Of a stretch of 64,000 nucleotides of DNA, positions 26,736 through 35,025 are shown in pieces. Source of the DNA: Mycolicibacterium rhodesiae NBB3 (GTDB lineage Bacteria > Actinomycetota > Actinomycetes > Mycobacteriales > Mycobacteriaceae); assembly GCF_000230895.2 (NCBI RefSeq), contig NC_016604.1:992001-1056000 (forward strand), given 5' to 3'. Numbering within the stretch: the stretch's first letter is position 1; each line of letters begins with the position of its first letter. Under the pieces are notes generated by a model. That model saw nothing but the letters and a program-made list of their open reading frames with translations, did not search any database and was not told the origin of the DNA. The position numbers and the translations under genes were made by a program.

Positions 26736-27569
26736 ATGAACAGTGATGATCACGAAGTTCGCCGCGCTATCGACACGCGGGCACGTACGGTGAAGCTCAT
26801 GGCGCACAAGGCGATAACGCTTGCAGAAAAGCCCGAGCTGAAGAACCAGTCGATTCCGGACGCAGAAATCTGGCCGGAGTTCAACCTCCATGGCGCCACT
26901 TACCTTTTGTCGTGGTCTCGTCTGCCGGACGAGCTCCCGGAGTACCAGTTTGCGATGTGCGATGCCGAGACCGGTGAAGTCATCGCCGACGCGCACACCG
27001 TGCCGTGTTGGTGGGACGGCACCCCGGAGGGGCTACCCGGCGGCTTTGACGCCGCCATCGCCGACGCCTTGAACCGGCGCGAAACGGGCCAGCCGGTCAA
27101 CACACTGTGCGCAATAGCAGCCGAGATCCCGAAGGGCGGGCGCGGAACTGGTCTCGCAGCAGAAATTCTGAAGACCATGGGCGCCATCGCCTCCCGGCAC
27201 GGTCTGGAGCACATGATCGCACCGGTCCGGCCGACGTGGAAGGACCGGTATCCGATCACCCCGATCGAGCGCTACATGACCTGGCGTCGTGACGACGGAT
27301 CGCTGTTCGACCCGTGGCTACGGCTGCATGAACGGATGGGAGCGCGAATGGGCCCCGCGGCGCCGGCCTCGTACCGTATCGACGGGACTGTCCGTGAATG
27401 GGAATCCTGGCTCGGTATGGCCTTGCCGGAATCCGGTGAATTCGTATTCCCCGGTGGGCTGTCACCCCTTGCGGTCGATCGCGCGTCCGACCGCGCCACC
27501 TACGTGGAACCCAACGTGTGGATGATCCACAGCCTGTCGTCGGTGCAGAACTACGAAATTCCGCAGTAG
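26736..27569 (+). CDS. GNAT-like acetyltransferase
   Basis: 277 residues from ATG 26736, with GGAAG just upstream; a start near 26802 at MAHKAITLAEK is possible. GGRGTGLAAEILKTMGAIA is a GNAT acetyl-CoA pyrophosphate-binding loop and helix, and VRPTWKDRYPITPIERYMTW is typical of a subgroup annotated as GNAT N-acetyltransferases. The substrate is unknown. It lies after the transporter/oxidase operon on the same strand, separated by 87 bp that could carry its own promoter. Confidence 0.65.
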   Translation: MNSDDHEVRRAIDTRARTVKLMAHKAITLAEKPELKNQSIPDAEIWPEFNLHGATYLLSWSRLPDELPEYQFAMCDAETGEVIADAHTVPCWWDGTPEGLPGGFDAAIADALNRRETGQPVNTLCAIAAEIPKGGRGTGLAAEILKTMGAIASRHGLEHMIAPVRPTWKDRYPITPIERYMTWRRDDGSLFDPWLRLHERMGARMGPAAPASYRIDGTVREWESWLGMALPESGEFVFPGGLSPLAVDRASDRATYVEPNVWMIHSLSSVQNYEIPQ

Positions 27570-27729
27570 ATCGCGCTCGCGGCGCGATGCCAAGATCACC
27601 GAGTAGGCGGCGGACCCGATCTTCGATGTCGTCGCGGATGGGACGCACTGCATCAAAATCGATGAGCGGCAGCATCGAACCAGCGGACAAGCGAAATCTC
27701 GGTGAATTCGCCGCGGAGGTGAATACCAA

Positions 27730-28200
27730 TCAGCAGCAGGAGCTCTCGGCCGGCTCCTTGTCGGCGCTCTGCGCGCCGCAGCAGACTGCGCCGTTGCCAT
27801 CCGACTCTAGGTGCTGCGGACTGGATCCGAACGTTTCGGAATCCGCGAGAACGGTATAGACCTCCCACTTCTCACCACCGGGACCGGTGACCCAGACCTT
27901 GTCTTGAGTGGCGAAGCAACACGTCGTGCCAATCTCCTCGTCGGTGAACAGGCCCTCATTCGTCAGGCGCGTGATCTCTTCATGCACCTGCTCGCTGGAG
28001 GTGACCTCGACGCCGAGGTGATTGATCGAGCCGCCCTTGCCCGGGTTCTGCAGCAGCACCAGCTTCAGCGGTGGCTCGGCGATGGCGAAGTTGGCGTAAC
28101 CCTCCTTGACCTTGGCCGGTTGCGCGTTGAACAGCTTGGAGTAGAACGTGATGGCCTCATCGAGATTGTCGACGTTCAAGGCCAGTTGGATGCGGGACAC
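27730..28200 (-). CDS. cadI: CadI/ArsI-type vicinal-oxygen-chelate protein
   Basis: 156 residues. MSRIQLALNVDNLDEAITFY, YANFAIAEPPLKLVLL, NHLGVEV and GTTCCFATQDKVWVTGPGG match M. tuberculosis CadI (Rv2641) nearly segment by segment. The family (glyoxalase/bleomycin-resistance fold) includes ArsI, a C-As lyase that demethylates trivalent organoarsenicals, in which the adjacent Cys pair and a His and Glu bind the metal(loid); TCC, NHLG and the WEVY Glu are here. The C-terminal tail is Cys-rich (VCCG, SSCC). It is transcribed divergently from an ArsR repressor gene, as expected for metal-inducible expression. Confidence 0.93.
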   Translation of the reverse strand: MSRIQLALNVDNLDEAITFYSKLFNAQPAKVKEGYANFAIAEPPLKLVLLQNPGKGGSINHLGVEVTSSEQVHEEITRLTNEGLFTDEEIGTTCCFATQDKVWVTGPGGEKWEVYTVLADSETFGSSPQHLESDGNGAVCCGAQSADKEPAESSCC

Positions 28201-28222
28201 GGTGTGTACCTCCTACCTGTGA

Positions 28223-28278
28223 GACATATATCGAACTACTGACAACGGCTATATTGCCTGACGTCTTTGATATATGTC
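28223..28278. promoter_or_regulatory. Mirrored ArsR-operator-like sites between cadI and arsR
   Basis: GACATATATCGAA at 28223-28235 and TTTGATATATGTC at 28266-28278 are inverted copies of each other with one mismatch, centred about 43 bp apart in the 101-bp divergent intergenic region. ATAT-rich palindromes of this kind are usual ArsR/SmtB operators. Each arm faces one of the two genes. Confidence 0.7.
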
Positions 28279-28301
28279 AAGAACCTGGCATCATTGATTT
28301 C

Positions 28302-28661
28302 ATGCCCAAGACGTTGCCAACCATCGACATTTCGGCACCCGTGTGCTGTGCACCCGTGGCGGCAGGACCGATCAGTGACGAAGACGCGCTGCATGTCGCG
28401 CTTCGATTGAAAGCCATCGCCGACCCCGCCCGCGTGAAGATCATGTCCTTCCTACTCAGTTCCGAGTCGGGCGAGGAGAACAGCGGCGACCTGGCCAGGG
28501 TCTTGGGTCTGACCGAATCCACCGTCAGCCATCACTTGAGTCAGCTCCGACGCGCAGGACTGGTCGAGTCTGACCGACGCGGCATGAACGTCTATCACCG
28601 ACCGCACCGTGACGCCCTCGGTGCACTGTGCATCGTGCTCGACCCGAACTGCTGCGCCTAG
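28302..28661 (+). CDS. ArsR-family metalloregulatory repressor
   Basis: 119 residues from ATG 28302. The winged helix-turn-helix covers residues ~25-100 (LKAIADPARVKIMSFLLSS, LGLTESTVSHHLSQLRRAGL, then MNVYHRPH). Cysteines occur as a pair in the N-terminus (PVCCAPV) and at the C-terminus (CIVLDPNCCA), likely sensing thiophilic metal(loid)s such as As(III), Sb(III) or Cd(II). It corresponds in type and context to Rv2642 next to cadI. It should repress itself and cadI and release DNA on metal binding. Confidence 0.9.
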   Translation: MPKTLPTIDISAPVCCAPVAAGPISDEDALHVALRLKAIADPARVKIMSFLLSSESGEENSGDLARVLGLTESTVSHHLSQLRRAGLVESDRRGMNVYHRPHRDALGALCIVLDPNCCA

Positions 28662-28676
28662 AGCCGCGGGCGTCCG

Positions 28677-29816
28677 TCACGCTTCGGTGTACGAGACGGT
28701 GTGGTCGTATCGCTTCAGCCACTCCGGGCCGCCCTGCTCGGTGTTGACGCCCTTCTCGATGAGGGCGAGGTTGTGGTACAGGTGCATTCCGGTGATCGTC
28801 GACTCGGTCATCGACGGCAGATTGTTGTCGTCTCGGATCTGTTCGGAATGGTGCAGTCCATCCACCAGGCTCTTGATGAACTCGATCGACTTGTACTGTG
28901 CCGCAGGATCGGTGGCGCCGCCCCAGGACGGCCAGTAGGCAGTCCCGAGATCTTCTACGACGTAGATCCCGCCAGGCTTCACATGCGGAAAAAGGGCATT
29001 GAAGGACGTGAGGACGTGGTGGCTCATGTGGCTGCCGTCGTCGATGATGATGTCGAATGGTCCCAATTCGCGCCCCAGCGAATCGAGGAATCCCTCGTCC
29101 CCCTGGTCGCCCTGCACGACGCTCACGCGGCTTTCCTCGACGCCCGTCTTCGTGAAGATGTCCAGGCCGTAGATCAGGCCGCGCCGGAAGTAGTGCTTCC
29201 ACATCCGCAACGACTCACCGCCGGCGTCGATCGCGTCGTAGCCGCCTATTCCGATCTCGAGCACCTTCACCGGCAGCTCCCGGTACGGCTCGAAGTGCTT
29301 CTGGTAATGCGGCGTATACCAACGCCCGCCCCATTTGTCCGAACCGAACCGCGCCGCGAGTTCGGACAGGTCCTTCGGGCGCTGCGTGATCGCACCGACG
29401 ATCGGCCAGATCGCTGCGGCGACGGCCGGGTTGTACTCCGAGTCGACGTATTCGGTCGCGAAGATCTCGCGGGTGGCACCATACGGTCCGACGGGACCGA
29501 AGAGCTCACGCAGCAGGTCGACCAAGTCCTGGCGGATTGTGACCGCGGCGTCGGTATTCAGCCCCTTCTCGACCGTCGGGTCGCCGTTGCCCACTGTGAG
29601 GACGTAGCCCAGTCGCTCTTTGTCGAAGCCGAGGTCACACTGGATCTCGAACTTCTCACTTGGGCCGTTCAACAGGCTTGCGCGACTGACGACTTCAGCA
29701 AGCAGCACCTCGGCAGTGGCAGCTGGCCCGATGTCCGCAATGCGAGCCGCGATCTCGGCATCGGGCATACCGGCGGCCAGCAGGACGCTTTCGATCACGG
29801 TGGGCTTGGTCGACAT
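28677..29816 (-). CDS. MycE-like sugar O-methyltransferase
   Basis: 379 residues from ATG 29816. The N-terminal ~150 residues resemble the extra domain of macrolide sugar O-methyltransferases such as MycE (LGYVLTVGNGDP). The C-terminal Rossmann SAM-binding domain has KVLEIGIGGYDAID, GLDIFTKTG, and FDIIIDDGSHMSHH, whose Asp pair and His fit metal-dependent catalysis. Homologues transfer methyl from SAM to a sugar hydroxyl of a glycoconjugate. In mycobacteria a surface glycolipid or polysaccharide is a plausible acceptor, but no glycosyltransferase lies adjacent. It abuts the right arm of the inverted repeat. Confidence 0.78.
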   Translation of the reverse strand: MSTKPTVIESVLLAAGMPDAEIAARIADIGPAATAEVLLAEVVSRASLLNGPSEKFEIQCDLGFDKERLGYVLTVGNGDPTVEKGLNTDAAVTIRQDLVDLLRELFGPVGPYGATREIFATEYVDSEYNPAVAAAIWPIVGAITQRPKDLSELAARFGSDKWGGRWYTPHYQKHFEPYRELPVKVLEIGIGGYDAIDAGGESLRMWKHYFRRGLIYGLDIFTKTGVEESRVSVVQGDQGDEGFLDSLGRELGPFDIIIDDGSHMSHHVLTSFNALFPHVKPGGIYVVEDLGTAYWPSWGGATDPAAQYKSIEFIKSLVDGLHHSEQIRDDNNLPSMTESTITGMHLYHNLALIEKGVNTEQGGPEWLKRYDHTVSYTEA

Positions 29817-29832
29817 GGGTGGCATGACCTCC
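29816..29832 (-). promoter_or_regulatory. Ribosome binding site that decides the methyltransferase start
   Basis: GGAGGT (29832-29827, reverse strand) lies 1 nt from ATG 29825 but 10 nt from ATG 29816. The latter is therefore the likelier start although the frame opens earlier. Confidence 0.6.
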
Positions 29833-29897
29833 GAGAATTGTTGAAGCTGGGGCTGTTTGAGCATGAGTATGACGTGCGCCGGGATCGATCGTGGTGT

Positions 29898-30224
29898 TTA
29901 GGCGGCGGGTGGGCAGTAGGCGTCGACGTAGACGGTGACCAGGTCGTTGGTGCGGCCGTGGTGCTGGTGGCGGTCCTGGCGGGTGGAGATGATCGAGCAC
30001 TGATCCAGCGGGGTGGCTCCGGTGGTGTTGACCGTGACGCGGAAGCCCTGGTCCTTGAGATCGGCGATGGTGTCGGCTGCGGTGGGCGCGGTGGGTGCTG
30101 CGCCGTCGACGGCGGCGGGGTCGGCGTCGGCGGAAGCAGCTCCGGCCAGGCCGATGGCCAGCGCGCTCAGCACGGGGGCGGCCAGGGCGGCGAGGGCGAT
30201 CTTCTTGGTTGCGGTGGTGTTCAT
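29898..30224 (-). CDS. Small secreted protein, copy B
   Basis: 108 residues, identical to the protein at 20355-20681 except Ala for Ser at residue 53. Signal peptide of about 33 residues, then a small Cys-pair domain. The nucleotide sequence differs at only scattered positions (for example ATCGCCGATCTCAAG against ATCTCCGACCTGAAG), and the ~120 bp upstream are also conserved. Both copies therefore probably keep a functional promoter and face into the 9.2 kb interval. Function unknown. Confidence 0.85.
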   Translation of the reverse strand: MNTTATKKIALAALAAPVLSALAIGLAGAASADADPAAVDGAAPTAPTAADTIADLKDQGFRVTVNTTGATPLDQCSIISTRQDRHQHHGRTNDLVTVYVDAYCPPAA

Positions 30225-30354
30225 GATGGCCCTGGCTTTCGGTGGTCTGTTCGCCGGTGTTCCGGCTGATCACAAAGCTATGGCCCGCATAGGGGCTCAG
30301 ACATCGGCAGAACTATGTGTTCGCTACCAGCCTTGTGGGGCAAATGATGCAGAC
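29899..30354 (-). repeat. Right arm of the ~455-bp inverted repeat
   Basis: Reverse complement of 20225-20679 with scattered substitutions, mostly in the outermost ~60 bp (around 30311-30335), and one net indel. Similarity stops a few bases inside the stop codon of the secreted-protein gene. The inverted orientation would let homologous recombination flip the 9.2-kb interval. Confidence 0.85.
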
Positions 30355-30369
30355 GCCCCGTCGAGGGGC

Positions 30370-30397
30370 TTCAAGAATTCTTCAAGAATCCTTCAAG
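30370..30397 (+). promoter_or_regulatory. Three TTCAAG boxes at 11-bp spacing
   Basis: TTCAAG occurs at 30370-30375, 30381-30386 and 30392-30397, exactly one helical turn apart, about 40-67 bp before the lipoprotein start codon. Tandem direct hexamers with 11-bp period are the usual binding pattern of OmpR/PhoB-type response regulators. Which regulator binds cannot be told from sequence. Confidence 0.55.
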
Positions 30398-30436
30398 GTC
30401 TCCAGCGCACCCTTCCTCGACTGGAAAGGAATGCCC

Positions 30437-31681
30437 ATGGAGAAGACCTTGCGCAGCGCAGCGGTTTTCGCGGCCGCGGCAGTGGTGTTGGCCGGATGCT
30501 CGTCGTCAGCGGAACCCGGCGCTGGAAGCAGCACGCATGTCCCGCGCACTTCGTCGCAGGCATCCCCGACGGCGCAGCCGGTCGCGCACAGCACGGAGGA
30601 GCCAATCCAGGACGTGCCCTGGTCGCAGGTGAGCCCGGGCTGGACGCTCGCGATGTGGAACGCTGCCCCACCCATGAACGCCGGCGGTGATGTCGACCCC
30701 GACGAACCGACGCCCTACAACGCCGAGACGACCCTGTACCTCGTCAGCCCCGAAGGGGACCGCTACGCGATCACGACGTTCGAAGCGCCGGATGAGGGCG
30801 GTGCCCTGCCAGCGCTGGCCGATTGGTCGGGCGACGGGAGCCGCGCACTCTTCTACCGGAACGGGGACGACCTGACCGTGATCGAGGTCGACCTGCACAC
30901 CGGCGAGCGGACGTCGTTCACCGTCGAGGGCGGTTACGCCGTGACCCCGCGCTATTCACGGCCCGACGGCAAGGCGGTGCTGCTCCTCAAGTCGGACGAC
31001 GCCGACAGCGCGGCCTCGCTCACCCGCGTCGACCTGTCCGGCAAGCAACAGCTGACGTATCCAGTGGACAAGTTGGGTAGCGAGTTCAACACCGCCTTTC
31101 TCTCCACGCCCGACGGCACGCGACTGGTGCTCGGCACAGAAAACGGCCTGTCGATGATGGGCAACGACGGGACACTGGGCAAGGAGCTTCAGATTCCCGA
31201 CTCCGAAGACTGCACACCGGTGCGGTGGTGGGAAGCCGATGTAGCCCTAACACGCTGCTACGGAACGGATTTCGGCTACTCTCGGCTGTGGCTTGTGCCC
31301 GTCGACGGCTCCGCGCCGACCCCGCTCACCGCAAAGAATGACGGGACGCAAGGCCAGGACCTGGCTGACCTCAACGCATGGCAGGTCCCGGCAGGCACGT
31401 TCGTCCAGGCGGCAGGCGGATGCGGCTTCGTGTACCTCGCCAAGCTCTCGGCGAACGGCACGACCACCCCGGTGTCGGTGCCGAACGTGGACGAGCGGCG
31501 CAGTGTCCGGGTGCTCGGTGCCGCTGACGGCCAACTTCAGTTGCAGGCAACGCTGTCATGCGGCAGTGGCGAGTCGCTTCTCGACTACGACCCCGCGTCG
31601 GGAACATCGACGGTGTTACTCGGTGGAGACGTCAACGGCGGCGGCGTCGTCGACGCCATGCTCTACCCGGATTCTCGATAG
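30437..31681 (+). CDS. Lipoprotein with TolB-like beta-propeller character
   Basis: 414 residues from ATG 30437, chosen because AAAGGA (30425-30430) is 6 nt upstream and directly abuts the alternative ATG 30431. A lipoprotein signal peptide ends VVLAGC. After a Ser/Thr-rich linker, blade-like segments recur (LADWSGDGSRALFYRNGDDL, YAVTPRYSRPDGKAVLLLKS, LSTPDGTRLVLGTENG), suggesting a beta-propeller of WD40/TolB type. No catalytic motif is recognised. It is preceded by three phased TTCAAG repeats and followed by another lipoprotein gene. Confidence 0.75.
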   Translation: MEKTLRSAAVFAAAAVVLAGCSSSAEPGAGSSTHVPRTSSQASPTAQPVAHSTEEPIQDVPWSQVSPGWTLAMWNAAPPMNAGGDVDPDEPTPYNAETTLYLVSPEGDRYAITTFEAPDEGGALPALADWSGDGSRALFYRNGDDLTVIEVDLHTGERTSFTVEGGYAVTPRYSRPDGKAVLLLKSDDADSAASLTRVDLSGKQQLTYPVDKLGSEFNTAFLSTPDGTRLVLGTENGLSMMGNDGTLGKELQIPDSEDCTPVRWWEADVALTRCYGTDFGYSRLWLVPVDGSAPTPLTAKNDGTQGQDLADLNAWQVPAGTFVQAAGGCGFVYLAKLSANGTTTPVSVPNVDERRSVRVLGAADGQLQLQATLSCGSGESLLDYDPASGTSTVLLGGDVNGGGVVDAMLYPDSR

Positions 31682-31782
31682 ACCAGCGATTTCCGGCGAT
31701 AACGATGAGGTCGTTGCCATTTACTTCACGCTCGAAATCTGCGAGCGTGTCAATTTCGAGGGTCAATGTAAGGGGTCGTGCC

Positions 31783-32661
31783 ATGCGTAATCGAATTCTT
31801 CCGGCAGTGGCAGTCGCATTGGCGGTAGCCGGCTGCAGCAGTTCCACCAAGGAGGAGCCAAAGGCTCCGGAGTCGTCGGCGGCGGCACAGTCAGCGGACG
31901 AGAACGTCGATTCGAAGAACGGAGCGCCCCCGGAGGCTCCTGCCGACGGCGCCGGCGGCGGAAAGATGATCGTCACCTACGAAGACGCCACGTCCCCCGA
32001 AGGGATCAATGGGAAGAAGATCCAGCAGGACAACCACATGCTCGAAGACCTCGCCGAGGACGTGAACAACACGCTCAACCTGCCGCACGACATCCAGCTG
32101 CGCGGCGCAGAATGCGGACAGCCCAACGCATTTTGGAGCGAGAGCGATAACGCGATCACCATGTGCTACGAAGACACCGACTGGTCCCTCGGGGTTTTCA
32201 CGAAGGCCAACGATCCCGATCCCACTCAGTCGGCGCTGAACTCCGAGTACGCGACCTTCTACCACGAGGTCGGTCACATGACGATCAGCATTTACGACCT
32301 CCCGGTGACCGGCCGCGAAGAGGACGTCGCCGATCAGGCCGCCGCGTACCTCCTTCTGACCCCAGGCGAGGACGGCCAGGATCCCGAGTCGGTGCAGTCA
32401 GTAAAGGACTTCGCGCGCGGTTTCGCCGCCAGCGCGGAGGTGCAGACCGAGTTCACCGCGGACCAGATGGCCGACGAGCATTCACTCGACCTACAGCGTG
32501 TCTACAACCTGGAGTGCTGGATCTACGGATCGGATCCCAACGCCAACGCCGATTTGGTGGGCAACGGCCAGCTGCCCGAGGACCGTGCGGAGGGGTGCCC
32601 GGCGGAGTGGGAGCAACTCGACAAGGCCTGGTCGACCCTGCTCGAACCCCACTGGAAGTAG
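31783..32661 (+). CDS. Lipoprotein, DUF4344 putative metallopeptidase
   Basis: 292 residues from ATG 31783, with AAGGGG 7 nt upstream. The signal peptide ends AVAGC (lipobox). The mature domain has FYHEVGHMTIS, a zinc-binding HExxH, and EEDVADQAAAYLL, which likely gives the third acidic ligand. This is the DUF4344 putative metallopeptidase pattern. Its substrate is unknown, and it would act at the outer face of the membrane. It follows another lipoprotein gene after about 100 bp and precedes a DUF4436 membrane protein gene on the same strand. Confidence 0.85.
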   Translation: MRNRILPAVAVALAVAGCSSSTKEEPKAPESSAAAQSADENVDSKNGAPPEAPADGAGGGKMIVTYEDATSPEGINGKKIQQDNHMLEDLAEDVNNTLNLPHDIQLRGAECGQPNAFWSESDNAITMCYEDTDWSLGVFTKANDPDPTQSALNSEYATFYHEVGHMTISIYDLPVTGREEDVADQAAAYLLLTPGEDGQDPESVQSVKDFARGFAASAEVQTEFTADQMADEHSLDLQRVYNLECWIYGSDPNANADLVGNGQLPEDRAEGCPAEWEQLDKAWSTLLEPHWK

Positions 32662-32776
32662 TATCCGAATTTCACGAAGTGATCTTGATAATTCGCTGGT
32701 AGTCGCTTTGCTGGCGGGTAGATGAACAAATTGACCTCAGCGTCGGCCGCTATCCAGAAAGCGCAGACAGAAACCT

Positions 32777-33718
32777 ATGGGCACCCCTAACATTCCGTCC
32801 GTGGAACCCGAGAACCCGCAGGCGCCAGAGCGCCCATCGCGCCACGGCGCCAAGGCCCGCTCCGGCGGCAAGCGCGTCATCACCATCGTCAGCGTCGTCG
32901 TGCTGTTCCTACTGGCCTACGGCGTGACGCTGTTCGCCTACTGGGAGCTGTCCGGGTCATCAACTGAGTTGGGCCCGGCAGACGAGGGCGACGGATCCGA
33001 GACGGTTGTCCTGGTGACGGTGAAGGCACTGCGCACAGTCGACTACCAAGCCGACGTCAAGGTGCTCGTCATCCCGCAGGACGACCTCACCGACGAACGT
33101 CTCGATGTCCTCAACACCGACATCTCGGTCCGGCTGTTCCCGTGGAACACCCTCGGCGACTTGAACTTTCCCGCCGGGGAGTCTCCCGCCGAGAAGGCCA
33201 CCACCCTCGACCTCGACGGTGATGTGAACAATTGGCCGTTCGACAAATACACGAGCGCTCCGATCAGTGCGACGCTGCTCGTCGGATCTGGTGAAGACCG
33301 GCAGTATGTGCCCGCCCGCGTGGAAGTCGAAGGTGCGCTTCAGGGCTGGGACCTCTACGCCGACGAGGTACCGCCGGGCCCCAACGACACCGGCAGCGAG
33401 ACCGCGACCAAGCTGACGTTGAAGCGCTCACTGGGTCCGCTCGCATTCGATCTCGGCATCTGCATCGTATTGATCACCCTGCCGACGTTGGCGATCGTCA
33501 CGGCCCTGCAGGTGATCACGAGACGTAAGGCATTCCAGATGCCGTTCCTGACGTGGTATGCCGCAATGCTCTTCGCGGTTGTCCCGCTGCGAAACATCCT
33601 GCCGGGGGCTCCACCGCCAGGCGCATGGATCGACGTCGCCCTCGTGTTGTGGGTCCTCGTCGCCTTGGTGACCGCGATGGTGATGGCAGTCGTCTCCTGG
33701 TGGAAGCAAGTCGAGTAG
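32777..33718 (+). CDS. DUF4436 membrane protein
   Basis: 313 residues. A basic cytoplasmic N-terminus, one helix (about 34-56), an external beta-rich domain (about 60-215), then three further helices (about 225-305). The external part (VVLVTVKALRTVDYQADVKV, LNTDISVRLFPW) is typical of DUF4436, an actinobacterial family of unknown function. The upstream ~115 bp show no clear ribosome binding site. Confidence 0.8.
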   Translation: MGTPNIPSVEPENPQAPERPSRHGAKARSGGKRVITIVSVVVLFLLAYGVTLFAYWELSGSSTELGPADEGDGSETVVLVTVKALRTVDYQADVKVLVIPQDDLTDERLDVLNTDISVRLFPWNTLGDLNFPAGESPAEKATTLDLDGDVNNWPFDKYTSAPISATLLVGSGEDRQYVPARVEVEGALQGWDLYADEVPPGPNDTGSETATKLTLKRSLGPLAFDLGICIVLITLPTLAIVTALQVITRRKAFQMPFLTWYAAMLFAVVPLRNILPGAPPPGAWIDVALVLWVLVALVTAMVMAVVSWWKQVE

Positions 33719-33724
33719 AGCCCG

Positions 33725-34858
33725 CTACAGCCAGAGCTTTCCGATCTCTTCCGCGATGGCGTCGGGGTCCTGGTTCCCGGTGTTGCAGCTGACCGCGATG
33801 GCCGTGCGCCGATCCGGGCTGATGTGGAACGACGTCACGGACCCGGACCAGGATCCGTCGTGGGTGAGGCCGCCGTCGGGAAGAAGATAGATGCCGGCGC
33901 CGTAGCGGTCCCCGTCGTCTGAACCGGCGTCCACCGCCCCGGCGAGCTGCGCGTCGACGAGAGCTTGACCGCCCACCTTGCCGGTTCGGTAGTTGTCCGC
34001 CCAGCGGACGAGTTGGCTGGGGGCGGTCTGGATGGCGCCGTCGCCGATCTGCTCCCAATTGCTCACAGCCACCGTGTAGTCGCCGGTGCCGTCGTCATAG
34101 TCGTAGGGGATCGCGCTGCCCGGTGCGAGTTTGGGATCCATGGTCATGGCCAAGTCCAATGGTTTGAAAATCTGCGCGCTCAGAAACGCAGGCAACGGTT
34201 GGCCCGAAACCCGCTGCACAATATTGGCCAGCAGTAGGTAATTGGAGTTCGAGTAGTCGAACTGGGAGCCCGGGTCGAACTGCAACTCCGGCACCTCGGC
34301 CAGCGCCTGCACGGCCTGCTCCTGGGTGGTCGGATCGGTGTAGGCGTAGCCCGCGTCCTCGAGCAACCCGATGTAGTCGGGGATGCCACTCGTCTGGTGG
34401 ATCAGTTCAGAGACGGTCACGGTGTCCGCCCACCCGGGCAGCCCGGGCACATGGGAGGCCAGTGAATCCTCGATCGAAAGCTTTCCGTTGTCCGCCAGCA
34501 GCAGGATCGCGGTTGCGGTGAATTGCTTTGACACCGAGGCGATGTCGAACACGGTGCTTTCGGTGATCTTGGCGCCGGTTTCCAGATCCGCCAGGCCGTG
34601 GGCTCCGGTCCAGGCCACCTGCCCCTCGATCCCGACCGCCGCCGAGCATCCCGGCTCATCGTCTGTGATGGCATTGTCCAGCACGCTCTGGCTGCGGGCT
34701 GCGCGCTCAGGATCCACCGGCGCGGCGGTGGTGGAGCCCGTCGCGTTCTGCCGCGCCTCAGGGGAGGTTCCTGAGGCGCCGCTCTCCTCGCCGCACGCGC
34801 TGAGCGTCAGCACGACCGCGAGAATCGCCAGAACTGCCTTCGGCGTCGTGTACGACAT
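33725..34858 (-). CDS. Serine hydrolase lipoprotein (beta-lactamase / D-alanyl-D-alanine carboxypeptidase type)
   Basis: 377 residues from ATG 34858, with GGGAGGT a few bases upstream; a start 30 nt earlier is less likely. The lipobox is LTLSAC. Active-site motifs are intact: SVSKQF gives the SxxK serine and lysine, YSNSN the YxN motif, and HDGSWSG the HxG triad element. It belongs to the class-C beta-lactamase-like family, which includes esterases and D-Ala peptidases. It is convergent with the DUF4436 gene, ending 6 bp from it. Confidence 0.9.
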   Translation of the reverse strand: MSYTTPKAVLAILAVVLTLSACGEESGASGTSPEARQNATGSTTAAPVDPERAARSQSVLDNAITDDEPGCSAAVGIEGQVAWTGAHGLADLETGAKITESTVFDIASVSKQFTATAILLLADNGKLSIEDSLASHVPGLPGWADTVTVSELIHQTSGIPDYIGLLEDAGYAYTDPTTQEQAVQALAEVPELQFDPGSQFDYSNSNYLLLANIVQRVSGQPLPAFLSAQIFKPLDLAMTMDPKLAPGSAIPYDYDDGTGDYTVAVSNWEQIGDGAIQTAPSQLVRWADNYRTGKVGGQALVDAQLAGAVDAGSDDGDRYGAGIYLLPDGGLTHDGSWSGSVTSFHISPDRRTAIAVSCNTGNQDPDAIAEEIGKLWL

Positions 34859-35025
34859 CGCTACCTCCCGCGGCGGACATTCATGCATGGCAACTATTCA
34901 GGCGTCACAGCTCGCTTTTGTCGCACCACGACAACCAGGGACCAGCATATGGGCGCGCTCGCACGAGCGGACCGCTGCAGCGTGGCGATAGTTTGCCCGC
35001 GTGGCAATAGATTCGCGGTCTTGAG

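Noticed and set aside
20225-30354. The inverted repeat as ends of a composite transposon
   Set aside because: The arms contain an ordinary secreted-protein gene and no transposase, terminal repeats or target duplication were seen.
33725-34858. True class C beta-lactamase giving drug resistance
   Set aside because: The motifs fit the broad serine-hydrolase family, and the lipoprotein signal and sequence do not single out a beta-lactamase.
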